From Symbiodinium natans (taxonomy: Eukaryota > Sar > Dinophyceae > Suessiales > Symbiodiniaceae): DNA of 47,500 nucleotides. The stretch's first letter is position 1. Each line of letters begins with the position of its first letter. The stretch spans positions 310,001 to 357,500 of the forward strand of contig CAJNDS010002510.1 in NCBI GenBank assembly GCA_905221605.1, given 5' to 3'. A program made the translations under genes and the position numbers. Positions 9,184 to 19,800 of this stretch are shown here, in pieces. The notes under the pieces were generated by a model that did no database searches, was not told where the DNA came from, and saw only the letters and a list, made by a program, of their open reading frames with translations.

Positions 9184-10106
9184 GTGCGACGCACTGGGGC
9201 ACGAGTGTTCGTAGGGAATTCGGGTGTTTAGGGTTTGGAGTTTAGGGTTTCAGGCTTTAGGGACTCTATGCCTCTAGAAGTGCTAAAAAGGGGAATCTGA
9301 AGTACTTAAGTCCTTAGTCAAGTAAGGTACGGGTTGCTTTTATGCCTCCGAAGTACTAGAACCCTTCTCATAGGACCCCACAGCCCCAAACACAGCACTC
9401 CTTTTGCTTGGGGAAGCCCATCTAAGTTTCGGGTTTTCGGGGTTGGGGGTCGAGGGGAGGGTGAGCAGCTCGATCAGTGTGGTTAGAGCTGCTCGGAACA
9501 ACAAGACTCGTCATCAGCCTGCAGCCACCCTGTAACCCCAACTGGGGACCTTTGAGCCCCAAAACCCTTTAACTCGCTCTTGCAAGCACAGCGCCTAAGC
9601 CACTACCATACACCCATAACCCTCCAGACCTGGAAAGCTTCCTTTGACTGAATGCCAGTGCTCCTGCGAGTCTTCATCCTTAGAGAATCCTGTGTCACCC
9701 ACCGAAAATGAACTACTCCTTGAACTGAACCCTAATCCCCACACCCTAAATTCCCACCCAGGCCTGCTTAGGCACCCACCCTTTACTAGTGGTGCCTGGA
9801 TCCGGAGCTACACCCGACAGCAACACCATCGCTTGGTGCTACCATGCAAAGCCTACTTGAAGGCTCATGGTACTTATCAACCAATGAAAACTGTACTTAT
9901 GATTGTGCTTATAACCATACTAGGGCACTTAAGGGGCTTATAGGTGGGTGGTACGTACAGTTACTAGGTTCGTAAGTATCATGTAACCTCCAAGTAGTTT
10001 TGTTGAACGTGAGCTGCACTGGAGGGCTGCTCAGTGATTCACATGTGTTCATAAGAAACCCTAAACGCAACGCTGTTCCCAAAACGGCTTTCTGTGGAAA
10101 AGATGC
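9184..10106. other. repeat-poor stretch, no supported gene
   Basis: Few telomere-like units (9225-9265). One acceptor-like site before CSCESSSLE at 9658 might mark a small exon, but no donor pairs with it. Nothing else supported. Confidence 0.35.
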
Positions 10107-10554
10107 CACGGTTTAGGGTTTAGGGTTTAAGGGTTAAGGGTTTAGGGTTTTTAACCCCCTAAAGCCCGGCCCCTTGAGGAGCCGGAAGCTTGGTGTCCAG
10201 GGACCAATTGCTCATAATCCTGGTTTGCAGGCTTCTTAAGGTTTTCTGGTGGAGGTTCCTGGCCCCCCTACACACCGCAAGCAAAAGACCCTTGAAGCCT
10301 CGGAACCCAACTTCAAACCCAAGGTTCGAAAACTGAGCGAATGTAGGGCGCCAGCCCGAAGCCCTGAAAGGCAAACGGTTGGGTGGGTGCAAGCGCAAGC
10401 AGGGGGTGGAAAGAAGAAACAACCAACTCACCCTGAACATATGCCGACCCGAGATATTGCCGATCCCCCCTCCCCCCCCCCTCCGCTCACCCCCGACAAC
10501 CCAGTGTGTGTTGCTCTGCATGGAATCTACTGCGGCCCAAACCCTAACGCCAAA

Positions 10555-10728
10555 CCCCAAACCCCAAACCCCAAACCCTAGACCCTAAACCCGAAACCCG
10601 AAACCCGAAACCCGAAACCCGAAACCCTAAACCCTAAACCCTAAACCCTAAACCCTAAACCCTAAACCCTAAACCCTAAACCCTAAACCCTAAACCCTAA
10701 ACCCTAAACCCTAAACCCTAAACCCTGC
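10555..10728. repeat. CCCTAAA/CCCGAAA array
   Basis: CCCCAAA, then CCCGAAA (10585-10625), then pure CCCTAAA units. Followed by GCCAG and a GC-rich open island (10735-10850) that could be an exon in any of three frames. Confidence 0.85.
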
Positions 10729-11579
10729 CAGGCCTTGGCCTGCCAGTTCAGGAAGCAGGCTTCTGGACTGCCTTCAGCGGCCCGGGCCAGCGCCGTGGCT
10801 CGCAAACCCCAGGAAAACCTTCTAAAAACCCTCTAGGACACAGAGTAGGCGGTTTAGGGTTTAGAGTTTAGGGTTTAGGGTTTAGGGTTTAGGCTTTAGG
10901 GTTTAGGGCTTAGGGCCCTTACTCCCCTCTTTTTGTGTTGCGGTTCCCTTATAAGTTTATAAGCCCCTGGAAACCAAAAAGGGCACCCTTTTATTTCCTC
11001 GGTTACTCATCAGTGTAGAAACCCTATAAACCGTACAAACCCTATAAACCCGTGTTTTCACCCTGTATAACCCTCAAACCCCTGAAACCCCCTAAACCCT
11101 GCAAACCCTATATAGCCCCTAGACCCTACAAACCCTATAAGCCCTACAACTCCTCCAAACCCTGAAAACCCCAGAAACCCTAAACCCTAGAAACCTAAAC
11201 CCTAAGCCCTAAACCCTAAACCCTAAACCCTAGAAACCAAGGTAAAACCTAGAAACCCCCCCCCCCCAATGGGCGTTCAAGCCCTGAGGGGTCATAAGGA
11301 TGAGAGACTATCTAGGCGGGTTCAGGGTGTCTTTCGCTGCTAGGAACCTGGAAATCGCAGCTTACGGGTTTAGGGTTCAGGGTTCAGGGTTCAGGGTTTA
11401 GGGTTTAGGGTTTAGGGTTTAGGGTTTAGGGCTTTGGGGTTCCCTCTGGGTCTTTGTCCCCTTTGTTTTGGGGAAGCAAGCACTGGGACATTTCATTTGA
11501 TGACTTACTTTACTGATGCCTGATACACTGTGACCAAATCAATTCATGCCTCGTCTGCTTCGGTGCCTTTACCGACTAG

Positions 11580-11925
11580 CACCCTAAACCCTAAACCCTA
11601 AACCCTAAACCCTAAACCCTAAACCCTAAACCCTAAACCCTAAACCCTAAACCCTAAACCCTAAACCCTAAACCCTAAACCCTTAAACCTAAACCCTAAA
11701 CCCTAAACCCTAAACCCTAAACCCTAAACCCTAAACCCTAAACCCTAAACCCTAAACCCTGAACCCTGAACCCTGAACCCTGAACCCTGAACCCTAAACC
11801 CTGAACCCTGAACCCTGAACCCTGAACCCTAAACCCTAAACCCTAAACCTTAGACCCTAAACCCTACTCCCTAAACCCCGAAACCCTAAACCTTAAACCC
11901 TCGGCCCCAAGCCCTAAGCCCTAAA
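11580..11925. repeat. longest CCCTAAA/CCCTGAA array
   Basis: About 345 bp: CCCTAAA to 11755, CCCTGAA 11756-11830, then degenerate units. The island before it (10916-11365) has CCCTATAAA-like degenerate units. Confidence 0.9.
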
Positions 11926-12725
11926 CCGGATCAAACATGACCGTCTGGCAACACGAACCATCGACCGGTGGGCTGGGTACATGCCTGCCACATTGTGTTG
12001 TTTCTGTGTCATCCACCCACCGACTCGTCACTGCCCCACACGTGTGCTGACTTATTGCGAAGGCAGTGGGTCATGAGACCCGTGCATCACGCTGAGTCAG
12101 TGTGGTCCAAGACCGCCAAGTGTCATCACTGCATGCTCAGTGTGCAGGAAACGCTTAAAACTGCACACCCTTCTCTACTGCCTAGTTCATTCCCTCGGAA
12201 GCCCTAGTACACTCTCTATAACCAGAATTAACCAAATTTCTTGCGCAATGGAAAGCGTCCCTTGCCCACTAGACTTTGGATTGGAAGGAGAAGGAGTCCT
12301 TGTTTTCCCACCCCGAAATGAATCAGGTCGCAGAAGCTTTTAATTTGGCAATAGCAAGAAAAAGAATTAGAATGAACTGGGAAATAGTGAAATCTGCGCA
12401 ACTGTCTCAATTGGCTGATTCACTCGTCCACCTATGTTCAAGATCACGCACTTGTGTGGTATATTCCATGATGACTACTTGTTCCAGCACCAATGTCAGA
12501 AAGGGTTTCATTCTTTTGGGTAGTAGTTTTTTCGTGCAAAGCATCTCTTAATCGACACAACGCGTTTTCACATGTTAGATTGGCATAGTTTTTTCCAACA
12601 GCAAGGTAGTCAATGCAAATGTACGTGCACATGTGTCCTCACTCGTCGTGGAAATGGTGCTTGCAATAATACTGCTGCCCCACACTGTACCCATGAACCC
12701 CACGAACCCTTCAAACCCTGTGAGC
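11926..12725. other. unique stretch, no supported gene
   Basis: About 800 bp, AT-richer in its right half, with several overlapping short open frames on both strands and no clear exon signals. Probably intron or intergenic. Confidence 0.35.
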
Positions 12726-12985
12726 ACTAAACCCTAAACCCTAAACCCTAAACCCTAAACCCTAAACCCTAAGCCCTAAGCCCTAAGCCCTAAACCCTAA
12801 ACCCTTATCCCTTAACCCTAAACCCTTAACCCTAAACCCTAAACCCTAAACCCTCTGCCCTAAACCCTAAACCCTAAACCCCAAACCCTAAATCTAAACC
12901 CTAAACCCTAAACCCTAAGCCCTAAGCCCTAAGCCCTAAACCCTAAACCCTAAACCCTAAACCCTAAACCCTAAACCCTAAACTG
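12726..12985. repeat. CCCTAAA/CCCTAAG array
   Basis: C-rich array with blocks of CCCTAAG (12769-12790 and 12915-12938); a G-rich tract follows at 13077-13138. Confidence 0.9.
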
Positions 12986-13314
12986 TTGGATTTCGGAGCC
13001 CTTACCGAGGTGCAATTTCAACGTGCTCCGCTGCAGAGACATTCAGCAGTGCCGCTTGGCCGTTTTGGAGTCTTGGATTTAGGGTTTAGGGTTTAGGGTT
13101 CAGGGTTCAGGGTTTAGGGTTTAGGGTTTAGGGTTTAGGAACCCAAAGAACAAGTCGATCGAGTACACCCATAATTTCGTTCTACACCCCATGCCCTCGT
13201 TGAGAGTTCTGGGGATAATATCTGTACATGGGGGAGGTAGAACCTATGTTAAGAAACTCCCAACTAGGACCTGTAGTGACACCAATTGTTTTCTACTGCA
13301 ATCTGGAGAAACCC

Positions 13315-13500
13315 GTAAACCCTAAACCCTAAACCCCAAACCCTAAACCCGAAACCCTAAACCCTAAACCCGAAACCCGAAACCCTAAACCCTAAGCCCT
13401 AAACCCCAAACCCTAAACCCTAAACCCGAAACCCTAAACCCTAAACCCGAAACCCTAAACCCTAAACCCGAAACCCTAGACCCTAAACCCTAAACCCTCA
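13315..13500. repeat. CCCTAAA/CCCGAAA array before exon 13527
   Basis: Alternating CCCTAAA and CCCGAAA units; the exon at 13527 follows and a G-rich array with TTTCGGG and TTTGGGG variants starts at 13612. Confidence 0.85.
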
Positions 13501-13526
13501 CCCCTTCTGAAACAAACGAAACGCAG

Positions 13527-13599
13527 TCAGAGCCGAGGCCCAACGAATCCTCTTGGCGCCTGCGCTCCAGGCCGCGAAGGACTGGACCCAGGGCCCAGG
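13527..13599 (+). CDS. exon, host gene
   Basis: Preceded by CCCTAAA/CCCGAAA repeats and acceptor GAAACGCAG; donor CCCAGG|GTTCAG runs into TTTAGGG repeats. The frame encodes RAEAQRILLAPALQAAKDW plus a few residues, which looks helical and not cysteine-rich. It may mark the transition from the extracellular repeats to the rest of the protein, or another gene. Confidence 0.5.
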
Positions 13600-14170
13600 G
13601 TTCAGTTCGGGTATAGGGTTTAGGGTTTAGGGTTTAGGGTTTAGGGTTTCGGGTTTCGGGTTTGGGGTTTCGGGTTTGGGGTTTGGGGTTTGGGGTTTAG
13701 GGTTTAGGGTTTAGTGTTTAGAGTTTAGGGTTTGGGGTTTAGGGTTTAGGCTTTAGGCTTTAGGGTTAAGGGCTTTAGGGTTTAGGGGTTTAGGGTTTAA
13801 GGTTTGGAGCTTCTAGGGGTTTAGGGCTGAGGGCTTCTTAAGGCTTTTAGGTGGTTTAGGGCTTCTAGAGTTCACGGAGTGGGGTGTCTGTGGTTTAGGG
13901 CTTCTAGGGTTTCCAGGCTTCTAGGGATTTGGGTTTAGAGTCTACGGTTTAAGATTTAGAGCTTCGGGCTGAGTGCTCCTGGGTTTTGGATTTGAGGTTT
14001 AGGGTATGGGGAGTGCAGGGTTTAGGGGTTCTTTGGTCTTGAAGACTTAGGTTTTAGAGTTCAGAGTTTAGGGTTCAGGGTATAGGGTAGGGTTTAGGGT
14101 TTGTAGGGCTTCGGGTTTGTAGGTTCTGGATTTTGTGGGCTGAGGTAGCTGTTTCATGTACGCGGCACAG

Positions 14171-14223
14171 ACCATTATCTTGCTGTACATGGCGGCAGAT
14201 GAAGTGCCAAGTCAGAGATACAA
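14171..14223 (+). CDS. exon, host gene
   Basis: Acceptor GTACGCGGCACAG, donor TACAA|GTGATC. The phase-0 frame encodes TIILLYMAADEVPSQRY. No family is recognisable from so short a piece. Confidence 0.5.
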
Positions 14224-14466
14224 GTGATCAAGGGAAACAACAACTGGAAGCCTAAACCTCGAACTCTTGAGCCTAAGCCTTAAATTACGCACAAAATCTT
14301 AGGGTAGTTACACGATCCCTTGGTATGGGCCCTTAATTGAGGACCCCTTATATTTACCCTATACAACCCAAGGGCCCATACTTCAGAACTCTTAAAAGAG
14401 GTAAGTGACCATACTAATGACCCACACAAGTACCCTTAGACGGCCCTTAGACAAAAACAGCGTGAG

Positions 14467-14532
14467 GACTGGCGTGCAACAATTGCCGGGAGGGCTACTT
14501 CCCTGAGGAAGAGGGAACTTGCCGGCGGCTGA
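14467..14532 (+). CDS. exon, cysteine-rich (EGF/GCC2-like) protein
   Basis: The acceptor must be GCGTGAG|GA, because the same frame has a stop just upstream. Donor CTGA|GTGTTTG. It encodes LACNNCREGYFPEEEGTCRR, with C-x2-C-x-x-G-Y-F spacing of a cysteine-rich extracellular repeat. TTTAGGG-like repeats follow about 30 bp into the next intron. Confidence 0.6.
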   Translation, partial: DWRATIAGRATSLRKRELAGG

Positions 14533-15331
14533 GTGTTTGTTTTGGCTTTGCGGGAGGTTTTAGGGTCTAGGGTTTAGGGCTGGGGCGTCCCTAAGGCCGA
14601 AACCATAAACCCTAAACCCTAAACCCCAAACCCTAAACCCTAAACCCTAAACCCTAAACCCTAAACCCCAAATCCTAAACCCTAAACCCTAAACCCTAAA
14701 CCCTATGGGGTTCGGGTTTGTTCAGGGTTTAGGGTCTTGCCCCCCCTGCGTTTTTGGCGGCGCTTGTACGGGCTTTGCTTTGGCCTTCGGGCGATGGCTA
14801 GTTCTGGGTTCCATTAGGGTTAGGGTTTAGGGTTTAGGGTTTAGGGTTTAGGGTTTAGGGTTTAGGGTTTAGGGTTTAGGGTCTAGGAATCGAAGTTTTC
14901 CCGGCTCGCGGATGCTTCTGTAGATGTCCTAAGTTTCCGGCGACAAGGCTTTAGGCTTCAGTTGTGGTTTAGGGTTTAGGGATTAGAGTTTAGGGTTTTG
15001 GGTTTCGGGTTTAGGGTTTAGGGTTTAGGGCTTAGGGTTTAGCAAGGTCCAGGGTTTAGGGACATGTCAAGGGCCTTTGATCTTGCAAGAAAACCCCCAA
15101 AGCAATCCACATCTGGAATCCTACACGGAACCCCACCCCGGGGCGGCTCCTGATTAGGCTCCGCGGTTCTTCAATTCTGGATTGTGGCGGGTTTCTTCAC
15201 CCCAAGCCCTGAACCCTAAGCCCTAAGCCCTAAGCCCTAAGCCCTAAACCCTAAACCCTAAACCCTAAAGCTTGGGTCACGTCCGGGCGTGCCTTTTTTT
15301 GAGCTCCCTTGAGCTGAGGTCTGCCGTGCAG

Positions 15332-15399
15332 CCCCGGTGATTCCCTTCCGGCCGTCTTCAGCGGCATCGCGGCCGTGATTGTGGCTTGGGCTGTGAAAA
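15332..15399 (+). CDS. exon, membrane segment of host protein
   Basis: Acceptor CTGCCGTGCAG, donor GAAAA|GTGGAG followed by TTTGGGGTTTAGGG. After one leading base it encodes PGDSLPAVFSGIAAVIVAWA then VK, a hydrophobic stretch long enough for a transmembrane helix. It begins the series of hydrophobic exons in the right half of the host gene. Confidence 0.55.
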
Positions 15400-15960
15400 G
15401 TGGAGTTTGGGGTTTAGGGTTTAGGGTTTAGTGTTTAGGGCTTGGGGTGTAGCTCAGAGATGTGGGTTTAGGCCTTCAGCGCGTGAGTCTACAGAGTCCA
15501 ATCCATTTCCCAGGAGGGGAAGTTTTGGTGGGATGGTTTGTCTAGGACCCAGAGTAGGCTCAGGTTGTTAAGAGGGTTTAGGGTTTAGTTCATTTTTCTT
15601 CTGAGGGCTTCTAATGAGGGGGTTTGGGTCTTAAACCCTAAACCCAAAACCCAAAACCCTAAACCCTAAACCCTAAACCCTAAACCCTAAACCCAGGTTA
15701 CAGGCAGCTCGTTGGAGTGGTTGAACGGCAGACGGCAATGCACAAACCAATTGCCGGACATCATCCCTTTGTAATTACCCCTTACTAGCCTTACTTAATT
15801 CGATACATGCAAAACTCCCCCCCCCCCCCCAAACCCTAAACCCTAAACCCTAAACCCTAAAATCCCTAAAAGGCCTACGTGCCGAACCGAGGTCCTGATC
15901 TTTCTGCTCTCCTCCGTGAATGCCGACCTGAACCAGTGGCTTGCTTGCTGGGGTTTGGGG

Positions 15961-16170
15961 TTTTGGGGTTGGGGTTTAGGGTTTAGGGTTTAGGGTTTAG
16001 GGTTTAGGGTTTAGGGTTTAGGGTTTAGGGTTTAGGGTTTAGGGTTTAGGGTTTAGGGTTTAGGGTTGGGGGTTTCGGGTTTAGGGTTTAGGGTTTAGGG
16101 TTTAGGGTTTAGGGTTTAGGGTTTAGGGTTTAGGGTTTAGGGTTTAGGGTTTAGGGTGTAGGCTTTAGGT
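15961..16170. repeat. TTTAGGG array
   Basis: About 200 bp of nearly pure TTTAGGG interrupted once by TTGGGGGTTTCGGG. Confidence 0.9.
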
Positions 16171-16213
16171 TTATCCGACCCCAAACCCTAAACCCTGATT
16201 TATGCCTGAAACT

Positions 16214-16289
16214 GGGGATGTGCCCCCACAGTCCTTAATAGGGATTATACTCCCTGTTAAGGACTGTTAGTATCAGGGGGAACATCCCA
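16214..16289. repeat. inverted repeat in intron
   Basis: ACAGTCCTTAA / TTAAGGACTGT arms, with outer GGGATGT(G)CCCCC also matching in inverted orientation. Between the TTTAGGG array to its left and the CCCTAAA array to its right, so the whole G-array/palindrome/C-array could fold as one hairpin. Confidence 0.6.
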
Positions 16290-16491
16290 ACCTGAAACCC
16301 TGAACCCCAAACCCTAAACCTAAACCCTAAACCTTAAGCCCTAAACCCTAAACCCGAAGCCCTAAACCCTAAACCAACCCTAAACCCAAAACCCAAAACC
16401 GTAACCCAAAACCCTAAACCCTAAAACCTAAACCCTAGACCCTAAACCCTAAACCCTAACCCCTAAACCTCCAAACCCTAAACCTAGGCAG

Positions 16492-16580
16492 TCCCTCAAC
16501 CTCCTGACCGTCGCCGCAGTGGGCAGTCAGATGGTGATGGCCGTCCAGGTTTCGTGGCTGTTGTGTTTGTGCACTTGTGG
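16492..16580 (+). CDS. exon, membrane segment of host protein
   Basis: A C-rich repeat tract ends in the acceptor CTAGGCAG; donor TGTGG|GTTAGGG is part of the following G-rich array. The phase-0 frame encodes SLNLLTVAAVGSQMVMAVQ followed by VSWLL, a probable transmembrane helix. Another frame is also open, so the peptide carries some doubt. Confidence 0.5.
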
Positions 16581-17307
16581 GTTAGGGTTCAGGGTTTAGG
16601 GTTTAGGGTTTAGGGTTTAGGGTTTAGGGTTTAGGGTTTAGGGTTTAATGTTTAGGGTTTAGGGTTTAAGGTTTAGGGTTTAGGGTTTTCGGTAGTCCCT
16701 AAACCCTAGATCCTCACTCCTTAGCTGGTAAGGTCAAGGGGCGTTGGTTCTCGAGTTTAACCATCCCCTTTTGGAGTTCTCGGTTTGTGAGCGATGCCTG
16801 AGCCTTCCCCTAAAATTAAAGGGTTCCTAAGGGAGGGGGGTTGGGCCGGGGTGTGTAAGCCAAGGTTCCCGAATACTCCCCACTACTCCCCAAGGCTCCC
16901 TAAGCTTTTTAGAAGGTTTGCCAAGTACCTGCCCCCCATGAACCCCCCTCCCTAAAGAACCTCCCCCTAAAAAACACCCTTCTTTAAGCATCCATGCGTG
17001 CTTATGTGCGTACTCAGGGTTTGTGGTTACAATGCCTGTCTCTCAAACCCTGCTCAAGGTACAACCTTAAACCCCGAAGCTCCTAAACCCCTAAACCCGA
17101 AGCCCCTAAACCCCTAAACCCGAAACCCCTAAACCCTAGACCCTAAACCCCTTCATGGGTTCCCCTACTACCCCCATCTATACTACCACCCCTAGGTTGC
17201 CCCTGAAATAGCCTTAACTAGGCTTAATTATCCCTAAATAGCCTTAATTATGGGGGGAACCAAGGGGGGTCTAAACCCTGAACCCTGAACCCTAAACCCT
17301 AAACCCT

Positions 17308-17672
17308 AAACCTCATCTACGACATGGCCGTCGTGGGATGGGGGCCGAGGGCCCAGAGTGCATTTGATGTCTCGAAGCCCTACGACCTTTGTTACCGCGT
17401 GACTGAAATGGAGCATGGTCTCTCAGATAGGCCGCTCCACACAGACGTGGTGCAGCTTTTGGGGGGCTTTTACACCCCTGCCTTCGAGCGCATCCCGCCG
17501 CCTCCTGCCCTGAGGTCCCAGATCCTCATCATTGGCGATTCTTCCCTCGCCCTTTGTACTCACAAAGGTGGGCGCGCCGTGAACAAAATGACGTTCCAAG
17601 GCCCTCTTCGGGACGCATTGGCGCACGACCCTCGCGTGACGGAAGTCAACGTTATGATGGAATGGGGGAAAG
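17308..17672 (+). CDS. coding-like island, product unknown
   Basis: A repeat-free island of about 370 bp between CCCTAAA tracts with an open + strand frame; an ATG lies at 17324. Representative segments are SAFDVSKPYDLCYRVTEMEH and RSQILIIGDSSLALCTHKGG, plausible for a folded protein. No domain recognised. The end AAA|GACCTCACC offers only a non-GT donor. It may be a long exon of the membrane-protein gene between the exons at 16492 and 17778. Confidence 0.4.
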
Positions 17673-17777
17673 ACCTCACCCTAAACCCTAAACCCTAAAC
17701 CCTAAACCCTAAACCCTAAATCCTAAACCCTAGGTAGTATAGAGGGGGGTAGTAGGGGATCATGACCTCTGTGGCAG

Positions 17778-17848
17778 GCGCTGGGCTCCATCCGCCAGCT
17801 GTCGATCAACTGGGTGGAGCCGGTGCGCTACATCATCGACATGACGAG
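17778..17848 (+). CDS. exon, membrane protein, GC donor
   Basis: Acceptor TCTGTGGCAG. The phase-0 frame encodes ALGSIRQLSINWVEPVRYII then DMT and the first two bases of an Arg codon. The donor is ACGAG|GCACTC. Joining these AG bases to the G that starts the exon at 19045 restores AGG (Arg) and continues as R-LLTFDFDIIRISCV without a frame break. This phase agreement is the best single piece of evidence that repeat-bearing sequence here is intronic. Confidence 0.65.
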
Positions 17849-19044
17849 GCACTCACCCTAAACCCTAAACCCTAGACCCTAAACCCTAAGCCCTAAACCC
17901 TAAACCCTAAACCCTAAACCCTACACCGCAAACCCTCAACCCTCAACCCTAAACCCTAAACCGTGGTTGTTTGTGGCCCAGAGACTCCAATACCCCTCAA
18001 GGCATAGTCCGTAAGATATGGGCCTTTCCCAAAATAGGGGTACCCCCTTTATGCCCAAATCGAATAGAATCCCCTTAAAGGGACCCCCCCAAAAACGGCC
18101 ACACTATTCTCGGAAACCCCCATATAGAAGGAAGCCTGTTGTAAGTTAAGAAGTGTTCCTTGAATAACGGGGTATTGGGGTCTCCCAGGTTCAGACTCTA
18201 TTGACCCACGTAGCCCCAAAGCATCCTCCTAAAATCGGCGCCCACCATCAGATCTCCTACGCAACCTCTAGGCTAAGTTCTTCCTTTAGTGTTGAGAGGT
18301 TTGGAGGACTAGAAAGCCCAAAAGCCCTAAAGCCTGGGCCCTAAACCGGATTACCGGGGCGGCGCCCTTCTTCTTTGTTTGTTAAGATTGTTCTGCTAAG
18401 CATGAAAATCTTCAACATGATTGTCAGCTACTATTGTTTACCAAAAACAAGCTGCTGACTATGAAACAGTGAGCTGTTGAGTAATTGGCAATTGGAAACG
18501 GATAGTTATTCACGGCTCACATTGTTTTCAACATGTGCAGTTTGCTAGGTCACTTCTTCATTCGTTTTCATGAGAAAATCAATATGTACTTACTAGCCTA
18601 AAAACTGCAAACGCAGAATTTCTCGTTAGTCGGGTTTATTAGCGGATGTTGAAAGCATTGCCATGTCAACAGTTCAGTATTCATGTGCTTATGATTGCTT
18701 TTATTCAGTATTCATGTACTTAGTCTTGCTTCTTATTCTTATTATTCGGATTATGCTTATTTTAGGTATGTTAAGGTTCAGGATTCCGTGGTGACGTTTT
18801 CGGCTCCTCTTGGATGTAGCTGAGTAGCACAGCACGATCAGCCTACAATCCACACGCCAGCAGCAGCATGTTTTCGCTGGCCTGTCGCCAAAAACTCCAG
18901 GATCCCAAATCCTAGTCCGAACCCTAAACCCAAAACCCTACAGCCCAAACCCTAAACCCTAAATCCGAAACCCTAAATCCGAAACCCTAAACCCTAAACC
19001 CTAAACTTTAATGACCCTAGTCGGCCCCCGGCCTGTGTACACAG
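17849..19044 (+). other. inferred GC-AG intron with repeat tracts
   Basis: Inferred 1196-bp intron between phase-compatible exons. It starts GCACTCACCC and ends TGTACACAG. It holds CCCTAAA tracts at 17858-17962 and 18905-19010 and, between them, a repeat-poor stretch that becomes AT-rich at about 18370-18780. No coding potential that I trust was seen in that stretch. Confidence 0.5.
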
Positions 19045-19142
19045 GCTGCTTACCTTCGATTTCGACATCATTCGCATCTCCTGCGTCACGGGTCAGGATA
19101 GCCAGGCCCCCAGCAACCTTCGAGGGACTAAAGAAGAAGCCG
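19045..19142 (+). CDS. exon, membrane protein; last before provirus
   Basis: Acceptor GTGTACACAG, donor GCCG|GTTCAGG running into TTTAGGG repeats. It encodes LLTFDFDIIRISCVTGQD followed by SQAPSNLRGTKEEA. It joins the exon at 17778-17848 in phase (AG+G). The Polinton-like virus starts 156 bp after this donor, so the virus sits inside the next intron. Confidence 0.65.
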
Positions 19143-19293
19143 GTTCAGGTTTAGGGTTCAGGGTTCAGGGTTCAGGGTTTAGGGTTTAGGGTTTAGGGTT
19201 TAGGGTTTAGGGTTTAGGGTTTAGTTAATGTTGACGTAGGTATATAGGGGCTATATAAGGTAAGTATAGGGGCTGTGTAGGGGAATAAGCCCG

Positions 19294-19298
19294 AAATC
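19294..19298. repeat. target site duplication, left copy
   Basis: AAATC immediately outside the left terminus; the same five bases lie immediately outside the right terminus at 40656-40660. A 5-bp duplication fits a staggered cut by a DDE integrase (Polintons usually give 6 bp). Confidence 0.75.
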
Positions 19299-19614
19299 AG
19301 TTAGCAGAACCCTTGCCCATTTTGGGTAATAATACCACCAGTCAACCCATTAGACGATTATTCCTATACTCCCCCCTACACCTCACCAACTATATCACCA
19401 CTACTTCCCCATTACCAAGACCAGTATAGGAATAACCGATTACCTCATCCATATAAGAGGAATATTCCTATACTCCCTACTACATCCCACCCAATATATC
19501 ACTACTACTACCCCATTACCAAGACCAGTATAGGAATAACCAATTACCCCATCCATATTCCCTAAGGTGGTATTATTACCCAAAATGGGCAAGGGTTCCC
19601 TCGTAGATAGTACT
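19299..19614 (+). repeat. left terminal inverted repeat
   Basis: Matches the reverse complement of about 40341-40655 over almost its full length, with a few substitutions and small indels. Inside it, a 33-bp sequence at 19307-19339 reappears inverted at 19566-19598 (starting GGTGGTATTATTACCC), so the repeat itself has inverted ends. Between these lie two imperfect direct copies of a unit of about 100 bp, each containing ATTACCAAGACCAGTATAGG. Confidence 0.9.
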
Positions 19615-19800
19615 CAGATTAGGTTAGGCTGTAGGATGTGGGGAACACCATGAACCGCAAGATTTCTTGCCTAATGCGCTCGCCTTGCGGATGACACACG
19701 AAAATTCTGAGCAGATTCCAGCATGAGGAATTCAAGGATCATGTAGGCTTAGGCATGGTATGACAGGGAGAGACCTGTGAGTTGCTCCCTGCGAGCGCCC

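Noticed and set aside
11926-12725. Possible small genes in a unique host stretch
   Set aside because: Several short frames overlap on both strands with no splice signals, motif or convincing composition.
1-19298. Chromosome end or subtelomere
   Set aside because: The heptamers alternate orientation every few hundred bases, are degenerate, and surround coding exons in a consistent arrangement on both sides of the provirus; a terminal array would be one long tract in one orientation. I cannot exclude that the locus lies near a chromosome end.
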